64,000 bases of DNA. It comes from Hexactinellida sp. DTS-2022 (lineage: Eukaryota; Porifera; Hexactinellida). The DNA lies in the NCBI GenBank assembly GCA_028753945.1, contig JAPNXP010000008.1, forward strand, positions 3,224,001 to 3,288,000, given 5' to 3'. Positions within the stretch are counted from its first letter, which is position 1. Each line of letters starts with the position of its first letter. Positions 10,634 through 21,883 of the stretch are shown piece by piece. The notes under the pieces are model-generated. The model was not told the DNA's origin. It searched no databases and saw nothing but the letters and a program-made list of their open reading frames with translations. Made by a program: the position numbers and the translations under genes.

Positions 10634-12890
10634 ATGGCACCAAGATCCAAATCTATGGTTTGGAATCATTTTGAGAGAAATGGCGAAAAGGCGAAATGTT
10701 TACTTTGTCCGAATGTGAAAATCCTAACCTGTTGTGGTGGCAGCACAAGTGTTCTCAGAAAACATTTGATTTCGGTACATAATATTAAATTTACTGATCC
10801 TCAAGAAGATATACAATAAATAAATTTAGCTAATAGAACCAAACTAAAGATTATTCTTGAATATGTAAAAAAACTATCTTTAGGCGAGATTCTAGCGCGA
10901 TTAGCTGCAGAGGATGAATTTAGTTTTTTGAGAATTGCACAGACTCCTCAAAGTTCATTATAATTATATCATCCTTATCAGCAAAGTGTTTTCTAGCATC
11001 AAATAGTCATTCTACTAATACTATATCTATTAAGGTTAGAGAATATGACTTAGAAATGAAAAATTGTGTCAAGCAAGAATAGGTTAATTACTCCAGACCA
11101 ATGCTCGTTTTAGCGTACCTCTTGATGAATACACCTCGAATTGCAACAGGAGGTATATGAATGTTAATCTCCATTATAATTCCTAGGTTTGGATTCTAGG
11201 ACTGGGCAGAATATTCAACAGTATGCCAGCTGAAATTGCAAAAGATATTCTGGAAACTAAATTAACTTAGGCAATTTGGTGTCCTTCTAAATAATGACAT
11301 CGTAGCATTGGTAACTGATTGTGCCTCTGTTTTGATTAAGATGGGAAAACTTTCTAAAGCGCTTCGCCAACTATGCTACGCCAACTATGCTACGCCAACT
11401 ATGCTACGCTCATGCTATCAAGCTGGCTGATGTGAAATCCTTTATGATAGTATTAAGAACTACAGTCGAAATCGGGTTTTTTTGCCACGGGTTTTTTTGC
11501 CTCTCCGGGTTATTTTGCCTCCTTGCTTCTCCTTGTTTCTTCATAACCTCATAGAACTGTATATTGTTAAATACGGGTTTTTTGCGTATCGGGTTTTTTT
11601 GCCTCTTTTTCCATGCATTTTGGGGGGCAAAAAAACCCGATTTCGACTGTATAATATTGAATTACCTGATCTTCTTCAGAAATTATGCCAAATCCCCCAG
11701 ATGGTTCAGACTTGAGTGGAGAGTCTGGAGACAATTTCTACGACATGCTCGATGATAATGAAATATGTGACCCAAATGATACAGATGTAATAATTCTAAA
11801 GCATCACCTCAACCTCGTTATAAGCAAAGTTAACGAATATGTTTAGAAAGTCTCCAACAAAAATGATATACGTACTGCAAAACTACGTTAAAGCAATTCG
11901 AAATGGAAAGGAATTAAAGTTAATTCTTGATTGCAAAACAAGATGGGTCAGTTTAATGACAATGATTAAAGTTTTTGGGATTTGAAAAAACCTCTAAGTA
12001 AGGCGCTAATAGATATTTCAGGCAGCACCAATATTGAGGATTACGAATGGGAGATCCTTGAGGATATTCACACTAGCGGATCCAGAAATGTTGAAAAGGG
12101 GGGCCCAAGAAATAATGCGAGCTTAGGGAACAACTTTTAAAGGAGCCCTAATTCAAACATTAAATCTAAATTCCTTAGTTATTTTGAAAATTTCGGTCAA
12201 TTTCAGTCTCGGGCCCAGGCCTTCTGCCCCCCCCCCTGGATCCGTCTCTGAATCAAAAAAGTTTAAAGCCAATAGAAATTGCAGTTTATTCATTATGTAA
12301 CAGAGTATCAACTCTTTTAACTGCCGAAGGAATTTTCAATTTTATTTACATATTCTCAACTTGAGAAAAATGGGTCACAACTGGCAATTCATTTATTTGA
12401 AGCTCTTATGAGCCGTATAGAATACAGATGACAAGAAGGAATAGTAACTTTAATGAAATATCTCCTTGATCCAGCATCTATTGATAATACAAAAAATAAA
12501 TCTGAAATCCAAGACTGCTAAAAGTATATATATCCAATTAATTAATGCGGAGGTTGAAACTGTAGTTAATTAGATATAGATGACATCAATGAAATACCAA
12601 ATTTGAAATCAGGTCATTCAGATAATCCAATGCTTAATGAATTAATGGAATCAATCAGCAAATCAACTACAAGCTCAAAAAGCAATGAAGAAATTGAATA
12701 CTATTTTAATTATATGCCCAAAGAAATGAACCTTTTTGAGATAACTGGGAGTCTGGGACGAAATAAAAAATTTGAGGTTACTCGAAGAGTCTCTATATTC
12801 TATCCCTCCTACGAGTGTAGAAGCAGAAAGGGCATTTTCTGCATCTGGATTATATAATACAAATTTGAATGAAGACTTAATTTTTGAATG
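10634..12890 (+). pseudogene. Decayed hAT transposase (BED finger to hAT dimerisation domain)
   Basis: The first part (10634-10819) is a clean 61-residue frame with the BED pattern: W, then CLLCP (two Cys), then GGSTSVLRKHL and VHN with the His pair. The middle is broken by stops, shifts and the MITE at 11461-11651. Near 12806 another frame reads PPTSVEAERAFSASG, the dimerisation motif at the end of hAT transposases. A DNA-binding cut-and-paste enzyme in origin, not functional here. Confidence 0.8.
11461..11651. mobile_element. TA-flanked MITE, TACAGTCGAAATCGG family, copy 1
   Basis: Ends TACAGTCGAAATCGGG and its complement at TA. GGGTTTTTTTGCC words are repeated inside. Copies 2 and 3 are at 37628-37808 and 53346-53537. 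The ends recall Tigger/pogo-type elements. Confidence 0.85.
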
Positions 12891-13559
12891 AATGAATAAA
12901 TGAAGTAGCAGCTACAGTAGCAGATATTAGATGACTATCAAAATTTCTATTCACTATTAGCAACAATATTATTTATCTAGTAGTTATTAAATCATGTTAT
13001 ACTCAAATTAAAACTAAAAACCGAGAAAATTTGGATTGATCTCAGGGAATGTCTGCATTAAGTAGAGTCATAATACCCGGATATCCGAGTATTGTGTCAC
13101 AAGAGAACCGAGAACCGGGTCTTAGAATTTTAGGAATCATCGGCAGCGCTAGTAGAGAGACTATACAAATAGCAACTTTTACTTTTACTAATCTCTAATC
13201 ATTTGATGGATTCTCACTTTATTGAACGAATAAAGAGAAACAAGAATAAAGATAAAGCTACAATATTGGGGTTTATCTAAACGCTAAACCGCGTTTCTGA
13301 TGGGGTATCTTATTGGGTATGTGAAAACGGGGCATATGCAAGGCTAGGATACATGTAATGATATTAAAGTAAATTTGATCAATAATCCGAAATAGAACTA
13401 GCTCATACACACACGCGCCCTCACAAGATCATATTAAGATGTTAAAGGATTTGGCATTTGGTACACAGAACTAGAGGAATTCTATCTTCAGGTCTAGAAA
13501 ATCCACTGTAAACAAGTTCCCACAATTAGAATCCGTGACCTAATGATTCGAAATTACAA

Positions 13560-13960
13560 AAGTATAGGTATAGAAATCTGTCCAGTGGTAACCCTTTCAC
13601 AGGTGTTGAAATTGTCATTCCGGATAAATATAAAGTCACTCTGAAGGGCGAACCATTTTTGTTGTATGATTCTGGATTTAGTGACGAGCAAAGGAATATT
13701 GTCTATGTTACAGGTAATTTCATTTCCTGTCTAAGACTCTAAGTAATTGTGACAACTAGTATTGTGACGTAAGGTTTAGTGTGGTTCCGGATCTGTTCTT
13801 ACAATTATACACTATTCATGCAGAAAAAGATGGAAACATTTTTCCATGTATCTATGCACTGCTCCAAAATAAAGCGAAGCAATATATATGACAAGTTGTT
13901 TAAAATTATTAGAAATCGAATAGTTAACAACAGTTTTATATTATCAATATGCTTAATTAA
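13560..13960 (+). pseudogene. Fragment of a MULE transposase
   Basis: Around 13580-13710 a frame reads NPFTGVEIVIPDKYKVTLKG, ending in a GT that looks like a splice donor (TTACAG then GTAATT). After about 60 bp another frame reads FSVVPDLFLQLYTIHAE and PCIYALLQNKA, the start of the MULE transposase domain (normally DGTF.VVP...QLYTIH). The remainder of the catalytic domain is missing. It belongs to the outer 10143-14091 element. Confidence 0.65.
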
Positions 13961-14099
13961 ATAACAACTTTATAGAAATTTAATCTACATTGATTTTTAT
14001 GGTTTATAACTTTGAATGAATCGAGGTAATCTCATTTAAATAAAAATATTTTCTCCGCGACCATTTTTCCTCGACCAATTTGCCGTAAACGGTATAATA

Positions 14100-14444
14100 T
14101 ACCTTATTATAGGAAATTAACGCGTCATGTAATTAACGCGAAGGAAATTAACGCGAATTGGAGCTGAACATTTTCAAATACATGAAATTAACGCGAATAA
14201 AAAACCTCAGGATTATTAATCTCCTGATTGAAAACTATTATTGTGCCCAAATAGGCTTCCTACTACTTGATAGACATGGTATAACCTTTCAAACTAGTTG
14301 CACATCTGAAAATATGTAGCTCGGAAGTTTGTCCATCCATTGTATAATTTTGCTAAATAGCAGGAAATTAAGGTCATGGAAATTAACGCTCCATGAAATT
14401 AACGCGATTTGGAGAAATTCACGTTAATTTCCTATAATAAGGTA
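14100..14444. mobile_element. TA-flanked MITE, ACCTTATTATAGGAAATTAA family, copy 2
   Basis: Same inverted ends and the same inner GAGCTGAACATTTTCAAATA block as the copy at 6234-6639, in the other orientation. It sits exactly at the right target duplication of the MULE remnant. Confidence 0.85.
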
Positions 14445-14815
14445 AGTTAGTATCATATAATATGTCGTGCTACACTCACAAGTATTGTCGAGTAACAAAA
14501 ATATTGCCCTAAATTTAACAGGCCTTACGCAACTGTAAAATCTGCTACTAACATTCCGTTTAATTCTGTAAATTAGGGGTTGTCCAATATTATCTTGGAA
14601 ATGATCAATCTATACGGCCTCGACTGTTGTGTTCTCAACTTCGTTCTTTGATTTTTGATTTTTCTTGTTTGGAACTTGCTCGCCTAGAAGCTGCACAACT
14701 TGTAGAAGCATATGGTGACTTCCTTTCCATAATCTCAAACACTTGAGTGTGCTCCTTCAATAATATAGCTTTTTCTGACAGTAAGGAAGTATAGTAGGCA
14801 GATTAGCTAATGAAA
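14445..14815. other. No gene seen
   Basis: About 370 bp of plain AT-rich DNA between two elements. No repeat or open frame of note. Confidence 0.3.
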
Positions 14816-15289
14816 GTGGACATCCCGGACCAAAGCACCAATTTTTTTCCACGTACAGACCATTGCTTGGGCACTCGATTTTTGGTAGGATCCACTTCCG
14901 CCGGATACATTATGACCTCCATCATGCATTTTCAAAATGGCCACTTTAATATTATTCGGTCAAAAGTCCGAATTCACGAACTCATGTCAAATTACTTCGT
15001 ATAAGGTTATTTTATACATAGTCGTTATCAGAACAGTGTGCGCTGTCGAAAGATGGGTCACTCGATAGGGTTGCTATCATTTTTTAGAATGGAATGTTCA
15101 ACATTCCACCGTTGTCAAGGAAACTTTTTTAATCTAATATGGTAATGTGACCCCTCTAATTAACGGAAATTCCATGCTGATTACGAATATCCTATTTCCT
15201 GATTGGATTAAGTATCACTTTAAAAGATATATTACATTTGGTGGTTCCCAGGAGCACCAAAGAATCTGCTAGAGAAAAGAGTGGTAAAG

Positions 15290-15445
15290 CAAGGTTGAAA
15301 CCTCTCTAACCGAATATCAGTATTCATGAATAGTTTCCCTACCAAATACGAATACTGATATTCGGTTGAGTAACCGAATACGAATACTGATATCAGGTTT
15401 TTCAACCAAATTTCAACTATTCGGCAAATAATATTCGGTTCAACC
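15290..15445. repeat. Palindromic insertion rich in CGAATACTGATATTCGG
   Basis: Inverted and direct copies of AACCGAATATCAGTATTC and its complement, folded around TTTCCCTACC. Probably a small MITE inserted in the CXC-gene region. Confidence 0.5.
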
Positions 15446-15589
15446 AAATATATCAGTTCGAAGAAAGGTTGCAAGTAAGAATAAGCTCCCAAGAAATTGG
15501 GCTGATTTCTTACGTGATCCAACTAATAAACAAGAACTGTTTGCATTCTTTCCAACAAGATTGCCAATGTGAATCGTCTCGGAGGCAAA

Positions 15590-16668
15590 TAAATAATCAT
15601 CACGACTTGTGCCACAGCTATTCTTCGAGGATTTGATCGTTCTATTGCGCGATGTGATCATGGGGAAGATGACACCAGATTGCTGATCCATTTACAGAAT
15701 GCCCTTCTCAATAGCTGTACCAAGTGTCTAGTGCGCACAATTGATACGGATGTAGTATTGGTGATCCTTGTTGGAAAGTTACATTACTTGATTACCATAG
15801 CAAAGATGTGAACATTTGGGTTAGCTTTGGTACAGGAAAGAACTTTACATACTATAATATCAATGCAATCTACGAAGAACTAGGAAGGGAGAAATCTCTG
15901 GCCCTTCCTGTTTTTCCATTGTTTCACGGGATGTGATACTACATCTGCATTCTTTGGGAGAGGCAAGAAGTCAGTATGGGATGCATGGAACTGTTATCAT
16001 GATGTGACAGTTGCCTTTACCTACATGGCACTCAACGATTATACAAAAATAGAATCCGATGTTCAGCATTTCTAGCTGGTGTAACGCTTCACTTTATTCT
16101 TTATGATAAAGCAAGTAATTTGTAGTATGTGGATGAAGGAAGAAAAGAAATGTTTAATCAGGAGAAAACAATGGAGAGAATACCGCTTACCTGGCTGCAC
16201 TACTACAACAATCAAAACGAGTTGCATATCAGTCTGAAATATGGTGCACTAGTGAGCAAATTGAACAACGGGTACCTACTCCAGAAGTTTTGGGCTGGAC
16301 CAGTCCAGAGATGCAGCGGTCCGGAAATTTCATGGACCGGACCGGACAATCATGATTTTTTTCTGGACAGTCAGGACCGTTCCAGACCGTATGATCAAAA
16401 TATTGGATTGGAAATAGACCGGTCCAGACCGCACTTCAAAATAAGCAGCCCAAAACAACATGAGACCGGTCGGTCCGGTCTTGATGATAAAACCCAATCA
16501 TGGGTTCCTGTATGGAAGAGTTTACCTGTGGCTTCAAAGGCATGCAGTGAATTAGTAAAATGTAGCTTCAAGAGTAGAAGTGACTGTAGCGGTAGATGCG
16601 CGTGCAGAAAAGCGCTTTGGAAATGCACAGAATTTTGTAGTTGTAACTGTGAGAAGCAATATTTTTAG
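15590..16668 (+). pseudogene. Decayed transposon protein, EADTRL region plus tesmin/TSO1-like CXC end
   Basis: Reading through several frames, 15660-16060 gives EEADTRLLIHLQNALLNS, VRTIDTDVVLV, GTGKNFTYYNINAIYEELG and then GRGKKSVWDAWNCYHDVTVA. This order belongs to a protein family common in sponge and cnidarian repeats. Frame breaks occur near 15780 and 15935. The last frame (16129-16668) ends in a cysteine-rich segment with the CXC spacing: CSGRCACRKALWKCTEFCSC. The family's enzymatic role is not settled. The GCAGCGGTC MITE (about 16305-16478) sits in frame inside the last part. Confidence 0.65.
16305..16478. mobile_element. Truncated GCAGCGGTC-family MITE inside an open frame
   Basis: It begins CAGAGATGCAGCGGTCCGG exactly like the element ending at 2814 read backwards. 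GGTCCAGACC blocks follow and it stops around 16478 without the second terminal repeat. It adds about 58 codons without a stop to the CXC frame. Confidence 0.65.
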
Positions 16669-17353
16669 TGACATGGTACGAACCATAATTTAGTATAGCA
16701 TTACAGTCTTCACACAATTCTCACTTTATTACTTTTAGTAGCTAATCATTAACCACTAAATGTAATATAACTTTTTAAGTAATATTTAATCCATCTAGAA
16801 ATAGGATATTCGTAATCAGCATGGAATTTCCGTTAATTAGAGGGGTCACATTACCATATTAGATTAAAAAAGTTTCCTTGACAACGGTGGAATGTTGAAC
16901 ATTCCATTCTAAAAAATGATAGCAACCCTATCGAGTGACCCATCTTTCGACAGCGCACACTGTTCTGATAACGACTATGTATAAAATAACCTTATACGAA
17001 GTAATTTGACATGAGTTCGTGAATGCGGACTTTTGACCGAATAATATTAAAGTGGCCATTTTGAAAATGCATGATGGAGGTCATAATGTATCCGGCGGAA
17101 GTGGATCCTACCAAAAATCGAGTGCCCAAGCAATGGTCTGTACATGGAAAAAATTTGGTGCTTTGGTCCGGGATGTCCACATCCATCCAAAATATGGGCT
17201 TAAGCTGCCCTACTAGTGAGAGGATTCCGTGAGAATAAGGATCAACCTCAAAATGTGATTTAGATTAAAAGAATTACAAATATTAAAAAACTCATTAAAT
17301 CAAAATCAAAATTTATTCATTATAAACCTGTAAATAACCATAATACAGTAGTG

Positions 17354-18420
17354 CATGGCCTACTTAATATACTGCTATATATGTCGCCGAGAAGGCTATA
17401 AAACAAAGAGGCCAGTTTCTAATTTTCAAAATGGAGAATTGATCATTATTCGAATAATTAGCAATGATAGAGCTGAAAAGTGTATTATAACTATATAGGA
17501 ATATGGTATCCAGATATTCATAGCACCCTCCAGAATTGTTATATGTCATCATCTGATGACGTTATGGTTATTTTGGTTGCGAATTATCTTGTTTTTCTAG
17601 CATACTTCTAACTTAGTTAAACGTGTTATAAATGTTCAAAATTGGAACATGGTTATACCCAGAAGTAGTAGAATAAAATATATCGAAATTATAAATGGAT
17701 GTTGACACATTCCTCGGTTGCCATGGAAAATGTATATTTCCTAAAATGTGCCATAACTCAAAAACTATGAATGCTATGTAAACTAGACTGGTACTGATCT
17801 GTCCGGAATAGGTAACTTCCTATTCATCGATAATACATTTTATATGCCTAACTTCAATAATTTTTGAGATAATGAGATAATTAACATTTATTTCATTATT
17901 AGGTAATGACTCACTACAGGTAAACCTCCCAAAGCGGCACCTCCGAGTAGCGGCAACCTCCGAGAAGCGGCACAAAATCATTCTCCCGATGGGTGCCGCT
18001 TTGGGAGGTTTACCTGTATCTCAAAAATCATTGAAGTTAGGCATATAAAATGTAACCGAGGAATGTGTCAACATTCCATTTATAATTTCGATATATTTTA
18101 TTCTACTACTTCTGGGTATAACCATGTTCCAATTTTGAACATTTATAACACGTTTAACTAAGTTAAAAGTATGCTAGAAAAACAAGATAATTCGCAACCA
18201 AAATAACCATAACGTCATCAGATGATGACATATAACAATTCTGGAGGGTGCTATGTATACCTGGATACCATATTCCTATATAGTTATAATACACTTTTCA
18301 GCTCTATCATTGCTAATTATTCGAATAAAGATCAATTCTCCATTTTGAAAATTAGAAACTGGCCTCTTTGTTTTATGGCCTTCTCGGCGACATATATAGC
18401 CGTATATTAAGTAGGCCATG
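17354..18420. mobile_element. Foldback element A, CATGGCCTACTTAATATAC family
   Basis: Long inverted arms (17354 to about 17720, about 18045 to 18420) start CATGGCCTACTTAATATACT and end with the complement. Flanks carry an exact 7-bp duplication AGTAGTG (17347-17353, 18421-18427). A TA-flanked MITE lies in the loop. The small open frames in each arm (62 residues) are mirror copies and not obviously genes. Confidence 0.8.
17915..18018. mobile_element. 104-bp TA-flanked palindromic MITE
   Basis: Ends TACAGGTAAACCTCCCAAAG and its complement. AGCGGCA is repeated in the middle. It sits at TA in the loop of foldback element A. Confidence 0.8.
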
Positions 18421-18427
18421 AGTAGTG

Positions 18428-18832
18428 TAAACTTAATTTTCCGAACTCGTTGGGACAGTCAAACAAGTTCGGATAATTAAAACAGAACACTTTGTGGAAC
18501 GATATTGGGACCAGCTTGGGGTGTTTGAATAATCGAGGTCACCTTGTAATTATATACATACAAGGTAGACTTTCAGCAGTAGCATTTAATTATATAAAAT
18601 GAAAGATTGCGCGCGAAATAAAAAATATTAATTCACACCAAGCAAATATCTCTCCTGGGAGGAGACTCGCGAATGCCTCTCTTCTTCTCCTAACTGGTGA
18701 AAATAGGAATTATAGGCTTTGTGGAAATCTTTTATTTACTCAGATTGAGAGATGACCTATCAAAGTTGAATCCTTGAGATACAACTTTGATATGCCATGT
18801 CTGGAATTCCGCAGGATTCTCTTATTGGATCA
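18428..18832. other. No gene seen
   Basis: AT-rich spacer. The 18424-18540 part (TAATTTTCCGAACTCGTTGGG) resembles a degenerate Tigger-like end also seen near 965. Nothing coding. Confidence 0.3.
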
Positions 18833-18839
18833 CTCCGAT

Positions 18840-19837
18840 CAGGGGGGGGGTCAATCTTAAGAATACTAAAGCCCATAGGTGACTTCATGGGGAAAAAACT
18901 TTTAGGGCATACCCACCACCCCCCCTCACGAAGTACCAAGTAATTCCCGAATTTCTTGCTTTTGGATCCCTACACCCAGCGCCGTAGCTATGTGTCCTGG
19001 CCCCCCCCGGACCCCTTCAGGGGGCCCCTACATAGGAATGAATAAGTAATATAATTTTGTTAAAATAATTTATGGGGCCCCCTAAATTCGGCGCTCCCCC
19101 CGGCCGGGGGGTTCGGGGGACCCTTCCTACGGCCCTGCCTACACCCCTAGAGTAGTGGCCACAAGTGACACTCCGGAGTTGTTGCTTGTGACCATATTAT
19201 TGATTAGAAGTTAATTTCAATCGGGAAACATTAGCACCAAGTGCAAGTGGCATATCAACATTTACTGTGAATTTATTAATATAATTCGTTAGTTGTTGCA
19301 TGTACTCATGATTCTACTTAGAGACTTAGACAATGATTAAACAAACTTCAATTACTACTGATTATTATTGATCAAATACAGAAATACACCAAATTAAAAG
19401 AAACACAGTGATTTGTAATGATTTATAAATATAGTTATTGGTAAATAGAGAGAGGGGAATAAATATTATCAGTTTTATGAATAGACATTCAAAGATATTT
19501 CAAAGATACATATTAAATCTGACTGACTGCATTTAAATATGAAATATTATATCTCAACAAAGTAAATAGAACCGGTGTAATATGACCCGAAATAATCCGG
19601 ATTTCATCCTAATCCGACACATTTTTATCCTTTTTATATCGGATTAAGCAGGTTCTACTGTATTTTCGTTATTTAGTCAGGTTTATAATAAAAATGAGCA
19701 TGCACTTTTCAGCATTTGCATAGTTAAGGTACTCTCCATGCTGCTCCATGAAGTACCAGGTACTTCATGAAATATTTTTTTAAATGGGACCCACCACCTG
19801 GCTATGGGTCAAGTATCTGTCGATTGACCCCCCCCTG
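18840..19837. mobile_element. MITE-like element with poly-G ends and an inner insertion
   Basis: Ends CAGGGGGGGGGTCAATC and GATTGACCCCCCCCCTG. Flanked by an exact CTCCGAT (18833-18839, 19838-19844). Subterminal parts mirror each other loosely (GGGCATACCCACCACC and GGGACCCACCACC). A younger hAT MITE is nested at 18977-19137. Confidence 0.7.
18977..19137. mobile_element. 161-bp hAT-type MITE with perfect target duplication
   Basis: Ends CAGCGCCGTAG and CTACGGCCCTG. CCTACACC on both sides (18969-18976, 19138-19145). The inside is GGGGCC-rich. Confidence 0.85.
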
Positions 19838-19844
19838 CTCCGAT

Positions 19845-19994
19845 ACAACTTAGATCCGTCTGATGAGTTCGGTTGTGAACAACTGTCAAATTGTGAGGTT
19901 GATAGCTAATCGGGTAGACTCGTCTCTCAGCAGAAGCGTAGCCACCCAGGGTGTGAGGATGAATCCCATGTTGGCCACACCAATATTATAATAT
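19845..19994. other. Short spacer, nothing recognised
   Basis: Spacer between the poly-G-ended element and copy 3 of the GAGCCC family. Confidence 0.25.
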
Positions 19995-20900
19995 ACGAGC
20001 CCTTTGGTCTCGGTCGCTTTGCGACAGATCGGTGCTACGCACCTCAAGTTAACGGCCGCTATGCGGCCTTACTCCTCACCCTTTCTGCCATGGAAATGGT
20101 AGAAAGGGACGTTATGATTTTGAATTTTCATTAATTTGTTTACCTATTTGTGTCAACAACAACAACAACTAATACTCATATTAGAATTTTATAAACGCGA
20201 AATTCGTGTTCATCATCTTGTTTACTTATAATACCCGTTGAAAGCTAACTTCTAGGTTGATTTTGAATTTTCATTAATTTGTTTACCTATTTTGTGTAAA
20301 CAACAACAAATATTAATATGATAAATTTATAAACGCGAAATTCGTGTTCAGCATACTTGTTTATAATACCCGTTGAAAGCTAACTTCTAGGTTGATTTTG
20401 AATTTTAATTAATTTGTTTACCTATTTTGTGTAAACAACAACAACAAATATTCATATTATAAATTTATAAATGCGAATTCGTGTTCAGCATAATTGTTTA
20501 CCTATAATCCCCGTTGAGAGCAAACTTCTAGGTTGATTTTGAATTTTCAGTAATTTGTTTACCTTTTTGTGTAAACAACAACAACAAATATTCATATTAG
20601 AAATTTATAAATGCGAAATTCGTGTTCAGCATAATTGTTTACCTATTATATCATTTGTTTACCCATATAACATTTGACAGTTATTTTAATCTCATATATT
20701 AATGCGGTTTCTATTCCCCATCACTTTAATACAATCCGGACAAACAAACAAACAAACAAACAAACAAACAAACAAACAAACAAACAAACAAACAAACAAA
20801 CAAACAAACAAACAAACAAACAAACAAACAAACAAACAAACAAACAAGCAAACAAACAAACAAACAAACAAACAAACAAACACACAAACACACAAGCAAC
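19995..20900 (+). mobile_element. Short retroelement-like repeat, copy 3, with expanded minisatellite and tail
   Basis: 5' end ACGAGCCCTTTGGTCTCGG, then the AACGGCCGCTATGCGGCC hairpin. About four tandem units of roughly 125 bp follow, each with TTTGTTTACCTATT, GTAAACAACAACAAATATT, GCGAAATTCGTGTTCAGCAT and CCCGTTGAAAGCTAACTTC. The end is CACTTTAATACAATCCGGAC followed by about 150 bp of CAAA repeats (20739-20890). The largest copy of the family in this window. Confidence 0.75.
20739..20890. repeat. (CAAA)n microsatellite
   Basis: About 37 units of CAAA with one CAAG interruption near 20847. It forms the tail of copy 3 of the GAGCCC family and explains the artificial KQTN-repeat open frames. 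Confidence 0.95.
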
Positions 20901-21883
20901 AATCGAGATTTAATAATTATTAAAACTACCCTGGCTACGCTCCTGCTCTACAGGATAGCATAGCCGTTTTGTCTTGCTTGTGCATTCTCAGGAGAGAATA
21001 AGACAGTCCGGACAATTCAATGGTAGTTTTGTAATGCAGTAGCCGAAAGGATTGAGGCAAAACAGAACTTTTCTATGTTATAGAAGGAGAGCAGTTAGTT
21101 ATAACTAACTGCTCTACTGCTAACTAGTTATCAGCTAATCCAAACATTACTGAACTAATTTAAACTAAACTGAACAAGTTTTCTATTTGCTCTTTACTGG
21201 GGTAATAAGTAGGTAGTGGATAATAGTAGGTATCTAGTGGAGCCACGTGTATAAGTTATCACATAGTGATACTAGAAAGTACACTGGACATATCCATAAT
21301 CGATATAATAGTGGTATATACAATACTAGTATAATAGCAAAAACCATTATTAGATGAATAATTTATATAGCTCAGCTAATTAACTCGAGTTCAGTTTTGA
21401 CTAACAATTAATAGAAATTCAATTAAAAACCTCCTATTACTGCACCAATCACAATTACTAGAGTGATATATATTATTGAAGAGATAATTTATATAGAGCT
21501 CAATTTATCCTAACACCGATCTTCTAGATGGAAATTTCTACTATGTTCGATAGTATCGTTGTAACCAGTATCGAATTGTTGCTGATTACATTAAAATTTT
21601 GAATCGGTCTGCTTTTGTAACTACATTACACAATTTTAAACTCGGAATTTGCATTTGCATTGTCAGCCGAATAATTTAATGAATACGCGTACACCCGATA
21701 AAAATTTTGGGTAAACCTAAGTTTACGCGTACACCCGAAAATCTCTAATACACTGCAACATTTACGTATTTCGTCAAATAGCAAATAGTAGCTGCTAAAA
21801 ATCAATAATCGCCCCACCTCTTGGCTGAGGGCCTAAAATTAATAATCGCCACTATTCGTGTGAATACGGTACTCTGAATCTGC
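20901..21883. other. Upstream region of the PDZ gene, no gene seen
   Basis: AT-rich, about 980 bp. The GCGTACACCCGA word is repeated at 21685 and 21726. TAGTTATAACTAACTGCTC around 21098 is a short inverted repeat. Promoter elements are not evident. Confidence 0.35.

Larger units (their letters stand above)
10355..13151. mobile_element. hAT element inserted in the MULE remnant
   Basis: Ends TAGTGGTGGGACCCGG and GGCAGCGCTA, with subterminal ACCCGGTTC / GAACCGGGT. Flanking 8-mers TTAGAGAG (10347-10354) and GTAGAGAG (13152-13159) match at seven of eight. It encodes a BED finger near the left end and a hAT C-terminal domain near the right end, on the plus strand and full of stops. A TA-flanked MITE (11461-11651) is nested within. 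Confidence 0.8.
10143..14091. mobile_element. MULE-like element remnant, split by a hAT insertion
   Basis: Inverted ends (GGCGGAAATTTGGTCGCGAG on the left; on the right the complement reads GGCAAATTGGTCGAGG) enclose the region. The flanks repeat GTATAATATA (10133-10142 and 14092-14101), 9-10 bp as for Mutator-like elements. Inside the right half, 13560-13900 encodes broken MULE transposase sequence. Removing the inner hAT leaves about 1.1 kb, so it is a deletion derivative. Confidence 0.65.
14816..17180. mobile_element. DNA transposon with about 380-bp inverted arms and a CXC-domain gene
   Basis: The left arm (14816 to about 15203) and right arm (about 16796-17180) are near-identical inverted copies starting GTGGACATCCCGGACCAAAG. 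Between them lies a decayed plus-strand gene of the EADTRL/CXC kind. I could not find a target duplication, so the arms might be two separate insertions of a short element, but the symmetric placement around one gene favours a single transposon. Confidence 0.6.

Noticed and set aside
12068-12260. CGGATCCAG ... CTGGATCCG pair as a hAT MITE
   Set aside because: Ends pair, but I found no target duplication; left out as unproven.
14810-15004. 64-residue frame repeated inverted at 16992-17186
   Set aside because: Both lie in the inverted arms of one transposon; conservation comes from the arms, not from coding. No known domain.
17364-18410. Twin 62-residue frames MMTYNNSGGC
   Set aside because: Mirror copies within the arms of foldback element A; not supported as genes.
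20674-20923. Long frames made of KQTN or CLFV repeats on both strands
   Set aside because: They are the CAAA microsatellite read in six frames.
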